NCBI RefSeq assembly: GCF_022539665.2
Contig: NC_081340.1
Span: 3,534,001-3,598,000, forward strand
Source of the DNA: Daphnia carinata
Taxonomy: Eukaryota > Arthropoda > Branchiopoda > Diplostraca > Daphniidae
Length of the DNA stretch: 64,000 nt
Reading direction: 5' to 3'
Positions 28,628 through 40,752 of the stretch are shown here, piece after piece (within the stretch, counting starts at the first letter, position 1; each line of letters starts with the position of its first letter). The translations under genes and the position numbers were made by a program. The notes under the pieces are model-generated. The model was not told the DNA's origin and did no database searches. It saw only the letters and a list, made by a program, of their open reading frames with translations.

Positions 28628-30929
28628 TTGAATAGTGCGATGATTTGAATAACTAAAAAACTATGTAATTTAGATTAAAATAAAGATTATTTTCTTCATC
28701 CTTAATCAATTTTGAACCTAATTCATGCATAATTTGCCATAGTTAAGATAATTTAAAGAAGATAATTGTAATGAAACACGCTTTTCTCTAACGCCAATCT
28801 ACTTTAACTTGAATAACTCAAAAACTATGTAACCTAGATTTGAAAAAAGATTGTTTTCTTCATCCTTGATTGACTTCAAACCTAATTGATGCATAATTTG
28901 ACATAGTTAAGTTGATTTAAGGAAGTTAATTGAAATCAAACGCGTTTTTCTTTGAAGCAAATGTACTTTAACTTGAATAACTCGAAAACTATGTTATTTA
29001 TATTAAAATAAATGTTATTGTCTTCATCCTTAATGAATTTCGAACATAATTCATGTATAATTTGCCATAGTTAAGTTAATTTAAAGAAGTTAATTAAAAT
29101 CAAACGCGCTTTTCTTTAAAGCAAATGTACTTTAACTTGAATAACTCAAAAACTATGTAATTTATATTTAAATAATTGTTATTATCTTCATCCTTAATGA
29201 ATTTCGAACATAATTCATGTATAATTTGCCATAGTTAAGTTAATTTAAAGAAGTTAATTGAAATCAAACGCCCTTTTCTTTAAAGCAAATGTACTTTAAC
29301 TCGAATAACTCGAAAACTATGTAATTTATATTTAAATAAATGTTATTGTCTTCATCCTTAATGAATTTCGAACATAATTCATGTATAATTTGCCATAGTT
29401 AAGTTAATTTAAAAAAGTTAATTGAAATCAAACTCGCTTTTCTTTAAAGCAAATGTACTTTAACTTGAATAACTCAAAAACTATGTAATTTAGATTTAAA
29501 TAAATGATATTTTCTTCATCCTTAAGAAATTTAGAACATAATTCATGCATAATTTGCCATAGTTAAGTTAATTTAAAGAAGTTAATTGAAATCAAACGCG
29601 TTTTTCTTTAAAGAAAATTTATTTTAACTTGAATAACTTAAAAACTGTGTAATTTAGATTAAAATAAATGTTATTTTCTTGATCCCTAATTAAGTTTGAA
29701 CATAATTCATGCATAATTTGCTTCAGTTAAGTTAATTTAATGAAGTTAATTGAAATCAAACACTTTTTTCTTTAAAGGAAATCTACTTTAACTTCAATAA
29801 CTCAAAAACTATGTAATTTAGATTTAAATAATTCATGCATAATTTGCTATAGTTAAGTTTTAAAGAAGATAATTGAAATTCATGCATACCATAGTTAACT
29901 TAATTTAAAGAAGTTAATTGAAATCAAACTCGCATTTCTTTAAAGCAAATGTACTTTAACTTGAATAACTCAAAAACTATGTAATTTAGATTAAAATAAA
30001 TGATATTTTCTTCATCCTTAATGAATTTAGTACATAACTCATGCATAATTTGCCATAGTTAAGTTAATTTAAAGAAGTTAATTGAAATCAAACGCGTTTT
30101 TCTTTAAAGAAAATTTATTTTAACTTGAATAACTCAAAAACTATGTAATTTAAATTAAAATAAATGTTATTTTCCTAATCCCTAATTAAGTTTGAACATA
30201 ATTCATGCGTAATTTGCTATGGTTAAGTTAATTTAATGAACTTAATTGAAATCAAACACGCTTTTCTTTAAAGCAAATGTACTTTAACTTGAATAACTCA
30301 AAAACTATATAATTTAAATTAAAATAATTGTTATTTTCTTCATCCCTAAACATAATTCATGCATAATTTGCCAATTGAAATCAAACACTTTTTCTTTAAA
30401 GAAAATTATTTTAACTTGAATAACTAATTTAGATTTAAATAAATGTTATTTTCTTAATCCCTAACTAATCAATAATTTGCTTACAAACTTTTTTCTTTAA
30501 AGAAAATCTATTTTAACTTGAATAACTCAAAAACTAGGTAATTTAGATTTAAATAAATGATATTTTCTTCATCCTTAATAAATTTAGAACATAATTCATG
30601 AATAATTTGCCATAGTTAAGTTAATTTAAAGAAGTTGATTGAAATCAAACACTATTTTCTTTAAAGAAAATCTATTTTAACTTGAATAACTTAAAAACTG
30701 TGTAATTTAGATTAAAATAAATGTTATTTTCTTCATCGGTAAATAATTTCGAACATAATTCATGCATAATTTGCCATAGTTAAGTTAATTTAAAGAAGTT
30801 AATTGAAATCAAACGCGTTTTTCTTTAAAGAAAATTTATTTTAACTTGAATAACTCAAAAAGTATGTAATTTAGATTAAAATAAATGTTTTTTTCTTTAT
30901 CCTTAATTGATCTCGAACATAATTCATGC

Positions 30930-31534
30930 ATAATTTGCCATAGTTAAGGTAATTTAAAGAAAATAATTGAAAGCAAACGCGCTTTCAATCGGAAATTTGT
31001 GCTACATCGCGCTAGCGCTGTAGCGTACTGGCGCGCTAACATCGTGTTAAATATTCAATGTATTTCGAAAACGATTAACTTAATGAAACAAATAGCATTT
31101 CTCCCGGAATCAGCATTTATGTTTGAGTATATGCTGTGATATTCAACCAATTCCGATGAGTGTCAGGTTTTGCAGAAAGAATTTTTAAGCCCGACATTTT
31201 CTTATTTTTTTTATATTTTACGTTTAACTAAAAAACCATGAGACCAATTGAAAAAAAATTGGATTTCCGTGATAAGCATTCAATTCTGAATCTAAATCAT
31301 GTATTTTAAGCGAAATTTAAAATTTAGCCAAAAATGAAAAAGTGAGAAGGCTATAGCCTTCCTACTTTTGTCAAAATCGGCCAAAAACGACATTTCTTGG
31401 AATTAAATGAAACTCACACAGTATAATGAACATTGAACGCTGATTTCAGTTCAGCTATTAGTTTTCTCATTAAACAAACCGTTTAAAAAGTACAACGAAT
31501 ATTTGTGCTGCATCGCGCTAGCGCACCAAAACAG
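30930..31534 (+). repeat. Satellite punctuating segment, copy 5 (right end of array)
   Basis: About 605 bp with the palindrome at 31,346-31,361. It ends at CCAAAACAG like the other copies, but no further monomers follow. Its last motif reads GCGCTAGCGCACC rather than GAGCTAGCGCTCC, so the right boundary is slightly diverged. Confidence 0.9.
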
Positions 31535-34500
31535 ACAATAACAACAAACAAACAACAACAAACAAAAAAAAATAATAATAACGAGAAAATCGGGTTTATT
31601 TTTCGTCAGAAAAAAAGTTAGTGTCATCTGTTGTTCTATAGTTCTATAGAATATGTCACCTGGTGTTTTTCGTAACTAACATAACCAGTTAACATCCAGA
31701 AAAATTGAAAGAAATAATTTATGAAGCATTTATGGAGCAGCGATTCCCATTGCTATTCTTTTCTTCTTCGTTCACGTTCGGCTTAAATTGATAATTTGTG
31801 TTTTGTTTGTTGTTTGTTGTTTTTTTTGCATGAAAAGAAAAACGATATTGAAATTGAAAAATGCTATGTACGTCGAATCGCAAGAAGTAGTTCATGGGAA
31901 TATTCAAAACAACTGCGTCTCTGAATAGTTGAACGCGTATACCTGTGACTGTATGAATTTCAAGTTCCAGTTCAATGTGGTTTAATATGCTAACGACATT
32001 AGCGTCCATAACTTAGGATTTTCAATTACAGGGAAAGAAGGAAGATAAAAGATTTTATATTTATTTCTTTAGGAAAAAAAACAAGGATTATTCCAATTAT
32101 TATACAAGCATACGCACCTCATCGCCACAACCACTTTCTAGTCCATAATCATCAGATTGACGGCTCAGATTATAATACACCATTGGATATGTCCTATTTA
32201 TGTATATTATGTCTGTGTATACGCATATATATAAATACACATATATACGCATCAGCCTATATTGGCCTTCCATTTTCTCTTAATATATTTATTCAATGTT
32301 TTGAGGGGGAGAAACAGAAAAGGGGGAGAATAACGAAAGAAAAAAACGATCGTAGAGAGATTTGTTGCCCTGATAGGTCCACACACGGACTGATGCAATC
32401 CGATCCTATGGCAAGAAAATGTAAATGCTATACACTAACATCTTTTCTCTTTTTTTTTCTATTTGTTCTGTTTTTTTTTCTTTTTATGAGACTCTTCCCT
32501 CCGTTCTTTCCCCCTCACTTCCCAAACGAGAGGGTGTCGGATAAGTTTTTTCTTCCTATCAATAATGCCCAACGAGAAGAAGAAGAAAAAAAAAGATCGG
32601 TATAGACCTCTTAACAGCCTCATTAGTGACCGCGCTATAGGCCGTCGTTCAGACAGGGGGTCTAAGAAGACTCTAAAGCCACACACCAAACTCCCCCTAA
32701 AAAAAAAAGAATAAATACAAATAGCAATTCAGGAAGGAAAGAAGAAGAAGAAAAAAAAAGGAAGATCATTACTCATCATCGGAGAAGAGAACATAAATAA
32801 AATGTATAGACATCAACCACATATAAACACACAAACAGAAAAGAAGAATATCGAAGTGAATATCGGAAAACATTAAGCGACGACCCATAGCTTTGTGAGT
32901 TCCCAGCTGGAGAGCCACCGTTCATATTTTTGTGTTGTTGTCGTGTTGCGTGTGTGTCTGCCCAGTTTTTACGAGCATCTCTGTGCGTGTTGCTGACCGA
33001 CATTTGCACAACAGTGGCATCGATAAAAAGAGCTTCTGTGTGCACGTCAAAATTTACGTACCATAGGGTCCACTTGATTTTGTTTTTTTTCACGTCCGAT
33101 GGGGGGTACGCTCGCTGGATCGTCAGCAATAGCCACTGGCCATTCTTCCTCTCCATTTCTTTTTTTTATTCGTTTTGGAACACGTGTGTTTCCAGTGTGT
33201 GTCGTCATTAGCATAAAAGATCCACCCCTCAGCGTCCCCTCCTTGCAAGGATACAGACACACACAAAAAAAAGCGTACGGTCGCCATCACTTTGTATGCG
33301 TGGCGTATGGAAATCGAGTCGTTGACTCGTTGGATAGCGCTTCCTTTTTTCCACAAGAGCTAGACACATGTCTGCTATCTTTATTCCGCCAAAACGGTTG
33401 TTCCACGACATCCGAATGTCGCGTCCGTCACGACAGACGCACAAAAGGTGCGGCCATGGTGAAGGACCGTCACGCGACCCCGTCCGGCTATTCGATGGTA
33501 ATCATTCGGGGACATATTATTAAAACTTTGCTGTGATGCTGCCATTGCTGAATGCTTCGGTCGTCTATACTTTATTATTCATCGTCAAATGCGATCGCTT
33601 AATTCCAGCGGGTCACCCGACTTTCTGGAACTCCCCGTCGATGTCTAATGTATTCATCCTTTTTTTTTGGAAGGGATAGTCTATAGTCCCTTTATATTTT
33701 TTTTGGAGGTCTTTTATTGATTTCTGTCTTACTGATTCCCATCAGGTAGTAAATAATCATATTCCATGACAGAAAAAAAAAATCATTTCGACTTAGAAAG
33801 AGTCAATCCGCGTGAGACTGGAGTCGTCGAAATAACGCAGAATATACGAGCCTATACACTCTTCCTCAAAGTTTCAAATCTCATGGTACTAAAAGACTAT
33901 TTTTGAATAAAAGATTTGATAATAGAAAGCTGAAACTTTCGGACAATACTCGAGTTCCTATACACAGTTTTAATTTTCAATCCCAAACGTTAAAAAAAAC
34001 GAGACTGAAGTGCAAAAAACAACAAATGCCAGCAATCCGTTGTAACAATTTCACAGCGTAAGAGCTCACGTTTTTTGTCAGTTCTTCATTCATATGCAGG
34101 CGCACGGATGAAACTTTTCTCAATTGAATAAGTCCGCACATATTAAGTCGAGTGACCCGCTGGACCAGTTTTTTTTACGTTGTTCCCTTGAAATAACAAA
34201 AACAGCTTCCCAATTCCCATCAACGAGGGAGGAAAGAGTCTTTTCATAGTTGGCAAATGGACTAAATCCGTATGGGTATTTTTTTTTTTGGCAGCCAAAG
34301 CGGACAAATCACTTCTTCCCCCCTATTCATCGGATGTTCTTTTAAAAAAACAATTCAATCACACACATAAAAAATTAAGTATAAGGGAATACGTGAGGAC
34401 GGATGCGGATTTCGTACGTACACCGCCCATCTGCGCAGCGCGCGAAATTCGATCCCGCAGTTGCAAAAAATACCCTCCGTTCGCCACATCTTTGCCAGCG

Positions 34501-35640
34501 TTTATCAGCTGAAAACTCTCAAATGAGCAGATAAAAGAAAAGGATTGCATAAGTGGAAGCTACGGTTTGCCAATTGAATATGCACAAAAGTCGGCCCCCA
34601 AAAGAAAATCTCTTATCCTCATCAACGACTGTCCCTTTTGTGAACATCCGTCCGTTTTTCTTTTTTCACATCCATTACGACTACTTAGCTGTTGTTGCTA
34701 CTGACAGGGTTTCAAACTGCGCACCAAAAGATGCGTCGACGAATGGCCATTGACACAAAACAAACGCGTCTGCAATCCCCCGAAAGGATTGTGTGAAGAG
34801 ACCGTGACCTATTTGAATGGTCCCAGTCTTTTTGCTAAGGACAAAAGATTGTCTTTTTCCCTTTCAGGCAGTGTGTTGCTCCAAACTAAAATAACATTTA
34901 CACTAACATGTCAGTGAAGAGCACACACAAAAAAAAATTGACGCAACCCTTCACTGCCTGGAACAAAAGGCCAAAAAATTCCATCAACCCTCATACGTGG
35001 CATACGGGCACTCTTTGCATTATCTGCGGCGTGAAAAAGAAGTCTTAACTGCGGTTTTTTTCTCCGTTCCCTTGCACGTCCGATTCTCAACAGGCATATC
35101 TAGGGAGGGAGACAGGCCCATTCAATCCTAATGTGTTTCCGCTCTAATGCCTTTTAATAGTCAAGGTATTCACGTGTCCTACTGTAAAGGTCATGAGATC
35201 AGAGGGCCGATTTGCATATAAGACCCCTCCTAACAATATAACAGAGTATAAGGGGCGAAAAAAATGGGCTGAGGGGAGAGTCAGCCGAAACGGGGGGTGG
35301 TTTGTGTGTGACCAATTTTTCCCACCAATATTTACCCTTGCTTTCCTATAAATATCTAAAGAGAGACGCATACATACTGTGGCTATCATACCAGAGGCTG
35401 CAAAGAGCGTTCGCAAGTTTTGATGCCTCCCTATATGAAAAAAGGCCATAAGCGGCTTAACGAGCTGGAAGATGCTTCGTCTCCACCCATTTTGACGACC
35501 GTCTTTTTTTTACAGCTTTTTTTTTTTGCATTTGCGTTTGATTTCGGAAGCGTCACCAATAAAAATCACCGTATTTTTCGTCTCACGTATATTTTTTCTC
35601 AGCCAAATGCATGGTTATGGGCCGACATTACCCGCCTGGA
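31535..35640. other. Non-coding, homopolymer-rich region right of the satellite
   Basis: The composition matches the region left of the satellite: poly-T/poly-A runs, CA/GT tracts and AACAACAAACA repeats at the junction. Frames of up to 145 codons here (for example 32,183-32,605 and 33,099-33,536) have no domain and are low complexity. Nothing else is supported. Confidence 0.6.
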
Positions 35641-35838
35641 TGAATCTTGATTTGTAGAGGAGGAGGCGGAACAGTTCACTACAGACCATTGAATCCAGTT
35701 CGAGACCCATCAATTACTATGGAAAAAATGGAACGCAAAATAAAAACAGTAATCGCAAAAAGACTCCATTGATTGACAATCTTGCGTCGTGCCTCGGCGA
35801 GTTGTCTGTGAAATGTGGGATGACTTGATTGGAAACAG

Positions 35839-37571
35839 TCAAGCAGAGTCCATCGTCTCATCCGGGTCGTGCTTGGGGAAAGTGAGCGGGCCTTGGCTGG
35901 CTTCTTCCGGATTGAGTTCCATGTCTTCTTCTTTCTCTTCGCCGAGAGCCAAAGCGTACATTTCAATTTCAGCTTCCAGTTCTTCCAATTCGGCGTCCTG
36001 CTCGCCGGACGGTACCACCTGACTACCACGTTCACGAACGCGTTCAAGACGAGCATTTGCCTTCTCCTCCACTCGTACCAACTCGTCTTCAAGTTCCTTT
36101 CGGCGTGTTTCCAGCATTTCTAATAAATTAAATAATTTCGTAAACATACTGTTATGTGATTGCTTTTTCAAGAGTGTCTACCTTTTAGTTTACGTTGGCT
36201 TTCCTGTTGCAACTCTTCGGTTTTGGAAGTCCAAATTTTAGGCTTGTAGTACAATGGAGGCGTAGTATTTAATTTGATGAATTTCATCAATGGCTGCTGA
36301 CGAGCTGCCCATTCATCGTGCTGTAAATGAAATAAACACAGTTAACGCAAAAACGTGAGGAGATAATGAATGTATGACGAACTTCTCTGAGACGATGCAT
36401 TTTCCATTCCAATCTTCTGACATGAGCCTGTTGTCGCTTACGTTCCAAGAAGAGTTCTTGCCTTTCCTTTCTCAGGCTTTCTTTTTCTTGGCGTGCGTTC
36501 TCTTCTAATCGCTGTTCGATTTTGGCTCGTTTTTCCTCCTGTTGAATCACCGATGTCAAAATTTAATAGAGGGAATTTGAAGTTAATAGTAAAATGATCC
36601 ATACTTTATCTTTCTGGGTGGATTCTTCCTGTCTGAATTTGGCTAATGTGCCCAATAATGAACCAAACATTCTTCGATTTCTGAAATTAAATTTTTTTAA
36701 AAGGTATTAGGAATAGGCAAATTGCAAACACATTGGCACAATTTGTAAATTAAGGAAAATTTATCAAACCTGTCTTTGACTTTGACGTCTTTGCTCTGTT
36801 GAGCCAGGGCTTCTTCTCTTGTCTTTTTATCAGCATTTGGTGCAGTTATGCTCGAGTGAATGGCACCCTAGTAATTGCAGATGGGATAAGAATAGTTTGC
36901 TTTTGATTGTTGATTGAACCACTTACTTTGCGTGGAAGTTCTCCTTCTTCATAATCTTCATTCTTCCAGCCTTTTGGATTTCCAATTGCAACTAATGGAG
37001 TAGGCCTAGTGACCAATTCAAATTCAAGTACAGGGAAAAGGGCAAATTAGACTATGTAAAGTGAAAGATAGCTTATCAAGCATTATTCATACCTTCCATC
37101 ACCTCCTTCTCTAACTATTCTTTTAGTATGTGATTGATTATCATGTCTCTTATCCTGATCATCCCTGAAAACAAAAAGCATGGTCATGTCATCAAATGCA
37201 AATAATCGATGCTACAAATAGCATTGCTGCTGTAAACAAACAAGTGATCACTGAATGATACTGCAACTTTTCATTTTAATTACCTAGATGATAATCTTCC
37301 TTGGAACCGAGGAGGGATTCGGTTTCTAGACTGGGCATTTTCTCGTCCTTCATTATTGCCATGATTACCGGCAGATTGAAACCTAGCATTCCTGCGTTGG
37401 GTAAACAAAACGTTACACCAAACCTTTTAATACGGGTGAGATATTTTATGCAACTGACCTGGCCTCCGTGGGATCTCTCCCTGTGATTTTCTTTATATTT
37501 TCATCTACACGATTCAGTGTTTCACGTGCTTTTTCAAGTTCGGCTTGGAAATTTTCCACTGCTACCGCCAT
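35839..37571 (-). CDS. pnn: Pinin (spliceosome / exon-junction-associated protein)
   Basis: Nine exons on the minus strand: 37571-37459, 37391-37284, 37164-37093, 37005-36927, 36867-36770, 36680-36605, 36538-36383, 36320-36182 and 36119-35839. All introns are GT-AG and the frame stays open for 373 aa. The N-terminus (MAVAVENFQAELEKARETLN, then VDENIKKITGRDP) is the conserved pinin/SDK start. Residues 157-170 (RNRRMFGSLLGTLAK) begin the hallmark Pinin/SDK/MemA domain. It continues through a charged coiled coil (about 183-235) and the EWAARQQPLMKFIKLNT and YYKPKIW region, reaching about residue 280. The C-terminus is a charged coiled coil and acidic tail. It lacks the Arg/Ser tail of vertebrate pinin (about 717 aa). 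Pinin is a nuclear splicing cofactor, the partner of RNPS1 in the ASAP/PSAP-type complexes. It is transcribed away from the secreted-protein cluster and appears to be a single-copy housekeeping gene. Confidence 0.96.
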
Positions 37572-38650
37572 GATTTTTTTCGATTTAACTAGCGAGAACA
37601 GTGGCGCCTCTCTGGTGGTCTAAATAATCAACTTCAACGCTTCTCACTTGAGGTCGCTTCTCATGCTAAAATTTTGCGTTATACAATTTCGTGTCGTTAT
37701 TGTTGCAATAACCCTTACACAATTAATTCCTAATGGTGATAAAAAATTTTAAAAAAATGACTGAGGCATGCGGTAGCTCCACCAAATATTTCATATTGAC
37801 GTCATTTAGATACAACCTATTTATTTAATAGAAAGTACATCTTGTGCTTATCCAAATTGATTATTCTCTGGGCATTGGGATCAAGTATAAAAAATACATT
37901 AACCTCGACTCTGTTTTTCAAATGTTATACCTCTTGCTATCCAGAAAAAAAATTATTGTAATTCAACAGAAACCTGTTTGGATATAATTATGCTATGCTG
38001 CACCAATTGCATGTGCGCCAATAACGAAGGCTTGATTGTTAAAAAGACGGATGCAAACAGCATTCAGCGGAAAGTGAAGGGAATAAGGCTCAGTTCGAAT
38101 CTCGACCTGAATGAGAGTTCGTAGAAGGTTTTCCAAGATTTCGAGTCATTACGTAATTTGAATTGTGAAGACGAGAAACGACAAAAAAAGTTTTTTTGCG
38201 TTGCTTTTTGCCCACTGCAGTGGTATTGAAATTGATTTCAATAAATTGTTTTTCCGTCGATCAACTTTAATGGTATACAAATGGCACACCCAAATGGCTT
38301 TTATTCAATTTCTAGACAAGGCCGCTCGCACACGCTTATTCGCACACTAGCAGGTGCTTAAGAGTTCAATAAAAGCCTTTAATACACATAGGTATTGTCG
38401 GATAATATTCTTCTGATGATTGATCGGACATACCGAATGTTATTCCGTTATTCTTTAATCCCCTAGAAAGTATGTTTTGTTAATATCTTGAAGAGGTACC
38501 TTGAGTAAACAAGGGCGAGGACTTCGACTCACACTGAAAATAGATTTACATGCACGTTTTCACCCCCTCCCCCCCCTCTTTTTTTACATAAACTAGATTA
38601 TTTAATTAAAATCCTATACTCACGGACGCGGTGTACCAAGTAATGGCGGA
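37572..38650. other. Intergenic space between pinin and the Gly-rich cluster
   Basis: This is the shared upstream region of two divergent genes and has no coding frame I can support. It holds the pinin 5' flank and, at its right end, a motif shared with other cluster promoters (listed separately). Confidence 0.5.
38506..38523 (+). promoter_or_regulatory. Shared upstream motif, gene A
   Basis: TAAACAAGGGCGAGGACT lies about 150 bp before the TATA box of gene A. Gene B carries the same 18 bases with one change at 40,482-40,499, and gene D a shortened form at 44,355-44,370. It may be a transcription-factor site or simply residual similarity from the tandem duplication. Confidence 0.4.
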
Positions 38651-38657
38651 ATCGGCT

Positions 38658-38665
38658 TATTTAAA
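38658..38665 (+). promoter_or_regulatory. TATA-like box, gene A
   Basis: TATTTAAA stands 97 bp before the start codon, with CACAGT about 32 bp downstream as a likely initiator. The same TATTTAAA form recurs before genes C and D. Confidence 0.6.
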
Positions 38666-38754
38666 CGCTGCGAAACGACGCAGAAAGGGCACAGTAAAAC
38701 ATCTAACTTCTGGAATTAAAGACACTACCGAAAGTTCTTGAATATACTACAGTC

Positions 38755-39366
38755 ATGAACGCCAAGGTATACAAATTTTTCTACTCTATTCAGCTATTTT
38801 CAAGATGTATTCCTGACTGTTCAACTGTTCTTATCTCTTTGTAAAGGTAATGATGCTGTTGGTCCTAGTGTCCGTTATGGTAGGATCGTCGTTCAGCGCA
38901 CCCCAGTTCGCTCGTCCGGGAGGGCTGATTGGACTTAGAAGGCCCGGAGGATTCGGTGGACGACCAATAATTGGCCCAGGTAAGAAATGAAAATGTAATT
39001 CCTGCTCGCTGATTTCGTGTAAAATCGCTCGTCCTGGCGAAAGGTTTCGGAGGAGCTAACGCTGCCGGATTGGGAAGCGGTACCGTGATCGGTAATCAAG
39101 CCATCGGAACAGGCACCGGCATCGCTAACGCCGGACCAGGTAAGATTTAGATATTATGTGAGCGGCTATTCGTTTGCTGAAATGAATCTTTAATGTGAAA
39201 AAGGTGGGTTTGGCATTGGTCTTGGCATCGGTGCGGCTGTTGCAACTCCTATCGGAAATTTCGGAGTCGGACAGGGAAATAGTAAGTGTAAAACAAAGGA
39301 AAACAACCATTGTAAATAGAGTAATCCTTACGCTTTACAATTGCAGGTATTTCCGTTGGAAAATAG
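38755..39366 (+). CDS. Secreted Gly-rich tandem family, member A
   Basis: Five exons: 38755-38766, 38847-38979, 39044-39139, 39204-39281 and 39347-39366, giving 112 aa. Exon 1 encodes only MNAK. Exon 2 supplies the hydrophobic signal core (VMMLLVLVSVMVGSSFSA, probable cleavage before PQFARP) and a short Gly/Arg/Pro region. Exons 3-5 are the conserved C-terminal core, residues 49-112: GGANAAGLGSGTVIGNQAIG, then TGTGIANAGPG, then GFGIGLGIGAAVATPIGNF, and SISVGK at the end. There are no cysteines in the core. A poly-A signal AATAAA is at 39575-39580. The core alternates Gly with small and aliphatic residues and contains GxxxG spacing, which allows beta-type self-assembly or close helix packing. 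I do not recognise a named family; an extracellular structural or defensive role is inferred. It is the first of nine co-oriented paralogues. Confidence 0.85.
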
Positions 39367-40640
39367 AAGGATAGGATAACCCACAACACATTATTGAAGC
39401 ACCATTTTTCACGCTCCACTCGATTCTGTCCAAACTTCTAGGCCTTTCATTTTAATTTTGTGTACATATGTTCCACATTTTGTTTTTGATTTAAGCCCAA
39501 ATCATGAACACTTAAATTATGTTACTTTCTTGATTACGACTTTTGTGAGAAGCAAAGGGCACCTAGTTTTATTAAATAAACTCTCTGGCACTTTTATTTT
39601 CAAAGTTGTTGGGTTTCTACTTTGTTGTGTCAATCTCAGGTTGACACCAATCACAAATAAAAGTCCCTGAAGCGGAAACACGAATCACAGGCAAGGTTAT
39701 TGTGAACACGAAATGAACCCTAAAGGGAAAGGCAAAATATGCACCTATTTCGTAGATTTTCAAGGTGAATTCGTTTGACCTATTTGGCTCGGTTTATTGC
39801 AGTGAATAGGGGAGAAATACTATGCATACAATGGATGTCAAGATATAAGGCAATTACGCATGCAAATGCAAATGTTGTTAAGATGTTGAGGTAAGGTGAT
39901 GCGAATCATACGTGAATTTCAGACGCTCAGCAACTGTTTGCTTCTATTCCTGTTTGGTTCTAGCACAAGGATTATCGAACAAAAAAGGAAACGGAGCACG
40001 TGCAAATCTAAAAAACGAGAAAAATACGGAAAACCAGTTGTGATAATTAGGCCGAATGAGACCTTCGTGGTCAAAGTAATATAAAATAGATAAAGAAGAA
40101 AGTCGGACTTAAACGAGACATGTACCAATTTGCCGCGTCACGCTTGTTGTGCAATCAAAAATTGCAATAACCTTAATAGCTTATACTACCCATATCGTAT
40201 ACTCTGCGATTGATTTTTTACTGTATCAGTATAAAAGAATGGCCAATTTCGGCCGAAACGATTGTGAGAAACGAAAATTTCATCGGCATTCAAACAGCCT
40301 TTTCGCGCTTATCAATGTTTTACGTGTTCCCGTTGAACGATTCAAAACCGCGGTTACAATCAGCTACAAGTGGCATTAGTTCGATAAGACACACCGACCA
40401 TCCAACTATGATTACCGATAGGGACTTCCGATCCTTCTTTAAAAGGCATACAATTCTTGTGCCGAGTGATAAACCTTGGACTAAACAAGGACGAGGACTA
40501 CCGGAAAGAGTTTGATAGTATGCCATGGTGTTCTTGTATGTCATAAAGGTTAAAAACTGTAACTTTTACTAGCACGGAGTCTGCTAGAGAACGCAAGACG
40601 CTAGACTCTCTGCCGAATTCCTTGAGAAATTTTTGGGGCC
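39367..40640. other. Intergenic A-B
   Basis: This stretch holds the 3' UTR of gene A and the upstream region of gene B. No remnant of a further family member was seen. Confidence 0.5.
40482..40499 (+). promoter_or_regulatory. Shared upstream motif, gene B
   Basis: TAAACAAGGACGAGGACT matches the gene A motif at 17 of 18 positions and lies about 160 bp before the TATA-like box, nearly the same spacing as in gene A. Confidence 0.4.
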
Positions 40641-40643
40641 GCT

Positions 40644-40651
40644 TACTTAAA
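40644..40651 (+). promoter_or_regulatory. TATA-like box, gene B
   Basis: TACTTAAA, a one-base variant of the TATTTAAA seen in genes A, C and D, about 109 bp before the start codon. Confidence 0.45.
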
Positions 40652-40752
40652 GGCGACTGTCCGAGAGGGAAAAAACAACAGTTGTTTTCCCAACTTCAAG
40701 AGATAAAGACATCGCATTTAGTGTTCTCGATTTACATCAACAGTTTACAATC

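Larger units (their letters stand above)
20165..31534 (+). repeat. 11.4-kb higher-order satellite array (about 164-bp monomer)
   Basis: The block is an AT-rich direct tandem repeat with no open frame of 60 codons. A typical monomer contains CATAATTTGCCATAGTTAAG, then GAAATCAAACGCG, then CTTTAACTTGAATAACTC, then AAACTATGTAATTTAGATT. Successive copies of the first motif lie about 164 bp apart (near 20,883, 21,046, 21,210, 21,374, 21,538). Monomers vary among themselves. They are organised into larger units by five copies of a 0.6-kb segment starting at about 20,165, 22,667, 25,997, 28,019 and 30,930. The unit lengths are therefore about 2,502, 3,330, 2,022 and 2,911 bp, with some differences close to whole numbers of monomers. 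The second monomer after each of the first four segments is the same variant (with CTCTAACGCC). This is higher-order repeat architecture, as known for centromeric satellites. Centromeric identity is not shown. Confidence 0.95.

Noticed and set aside
20165-31534. CRISPR-like reading of the regular array
   Set aside because: The repeats are 164 bp and contiguous, with no unique spacers, and the setting is eukaryotic; it is a satellite.
33099-33536. 145-codon open frame on the plus strand
   Set aside because: Overlaps equally long frames on the other strand and has no recognisable feature.
35789-36123. Plus-strand frames opposite pinin
   Set aside because: Antisense shadows of the last pinin exon.
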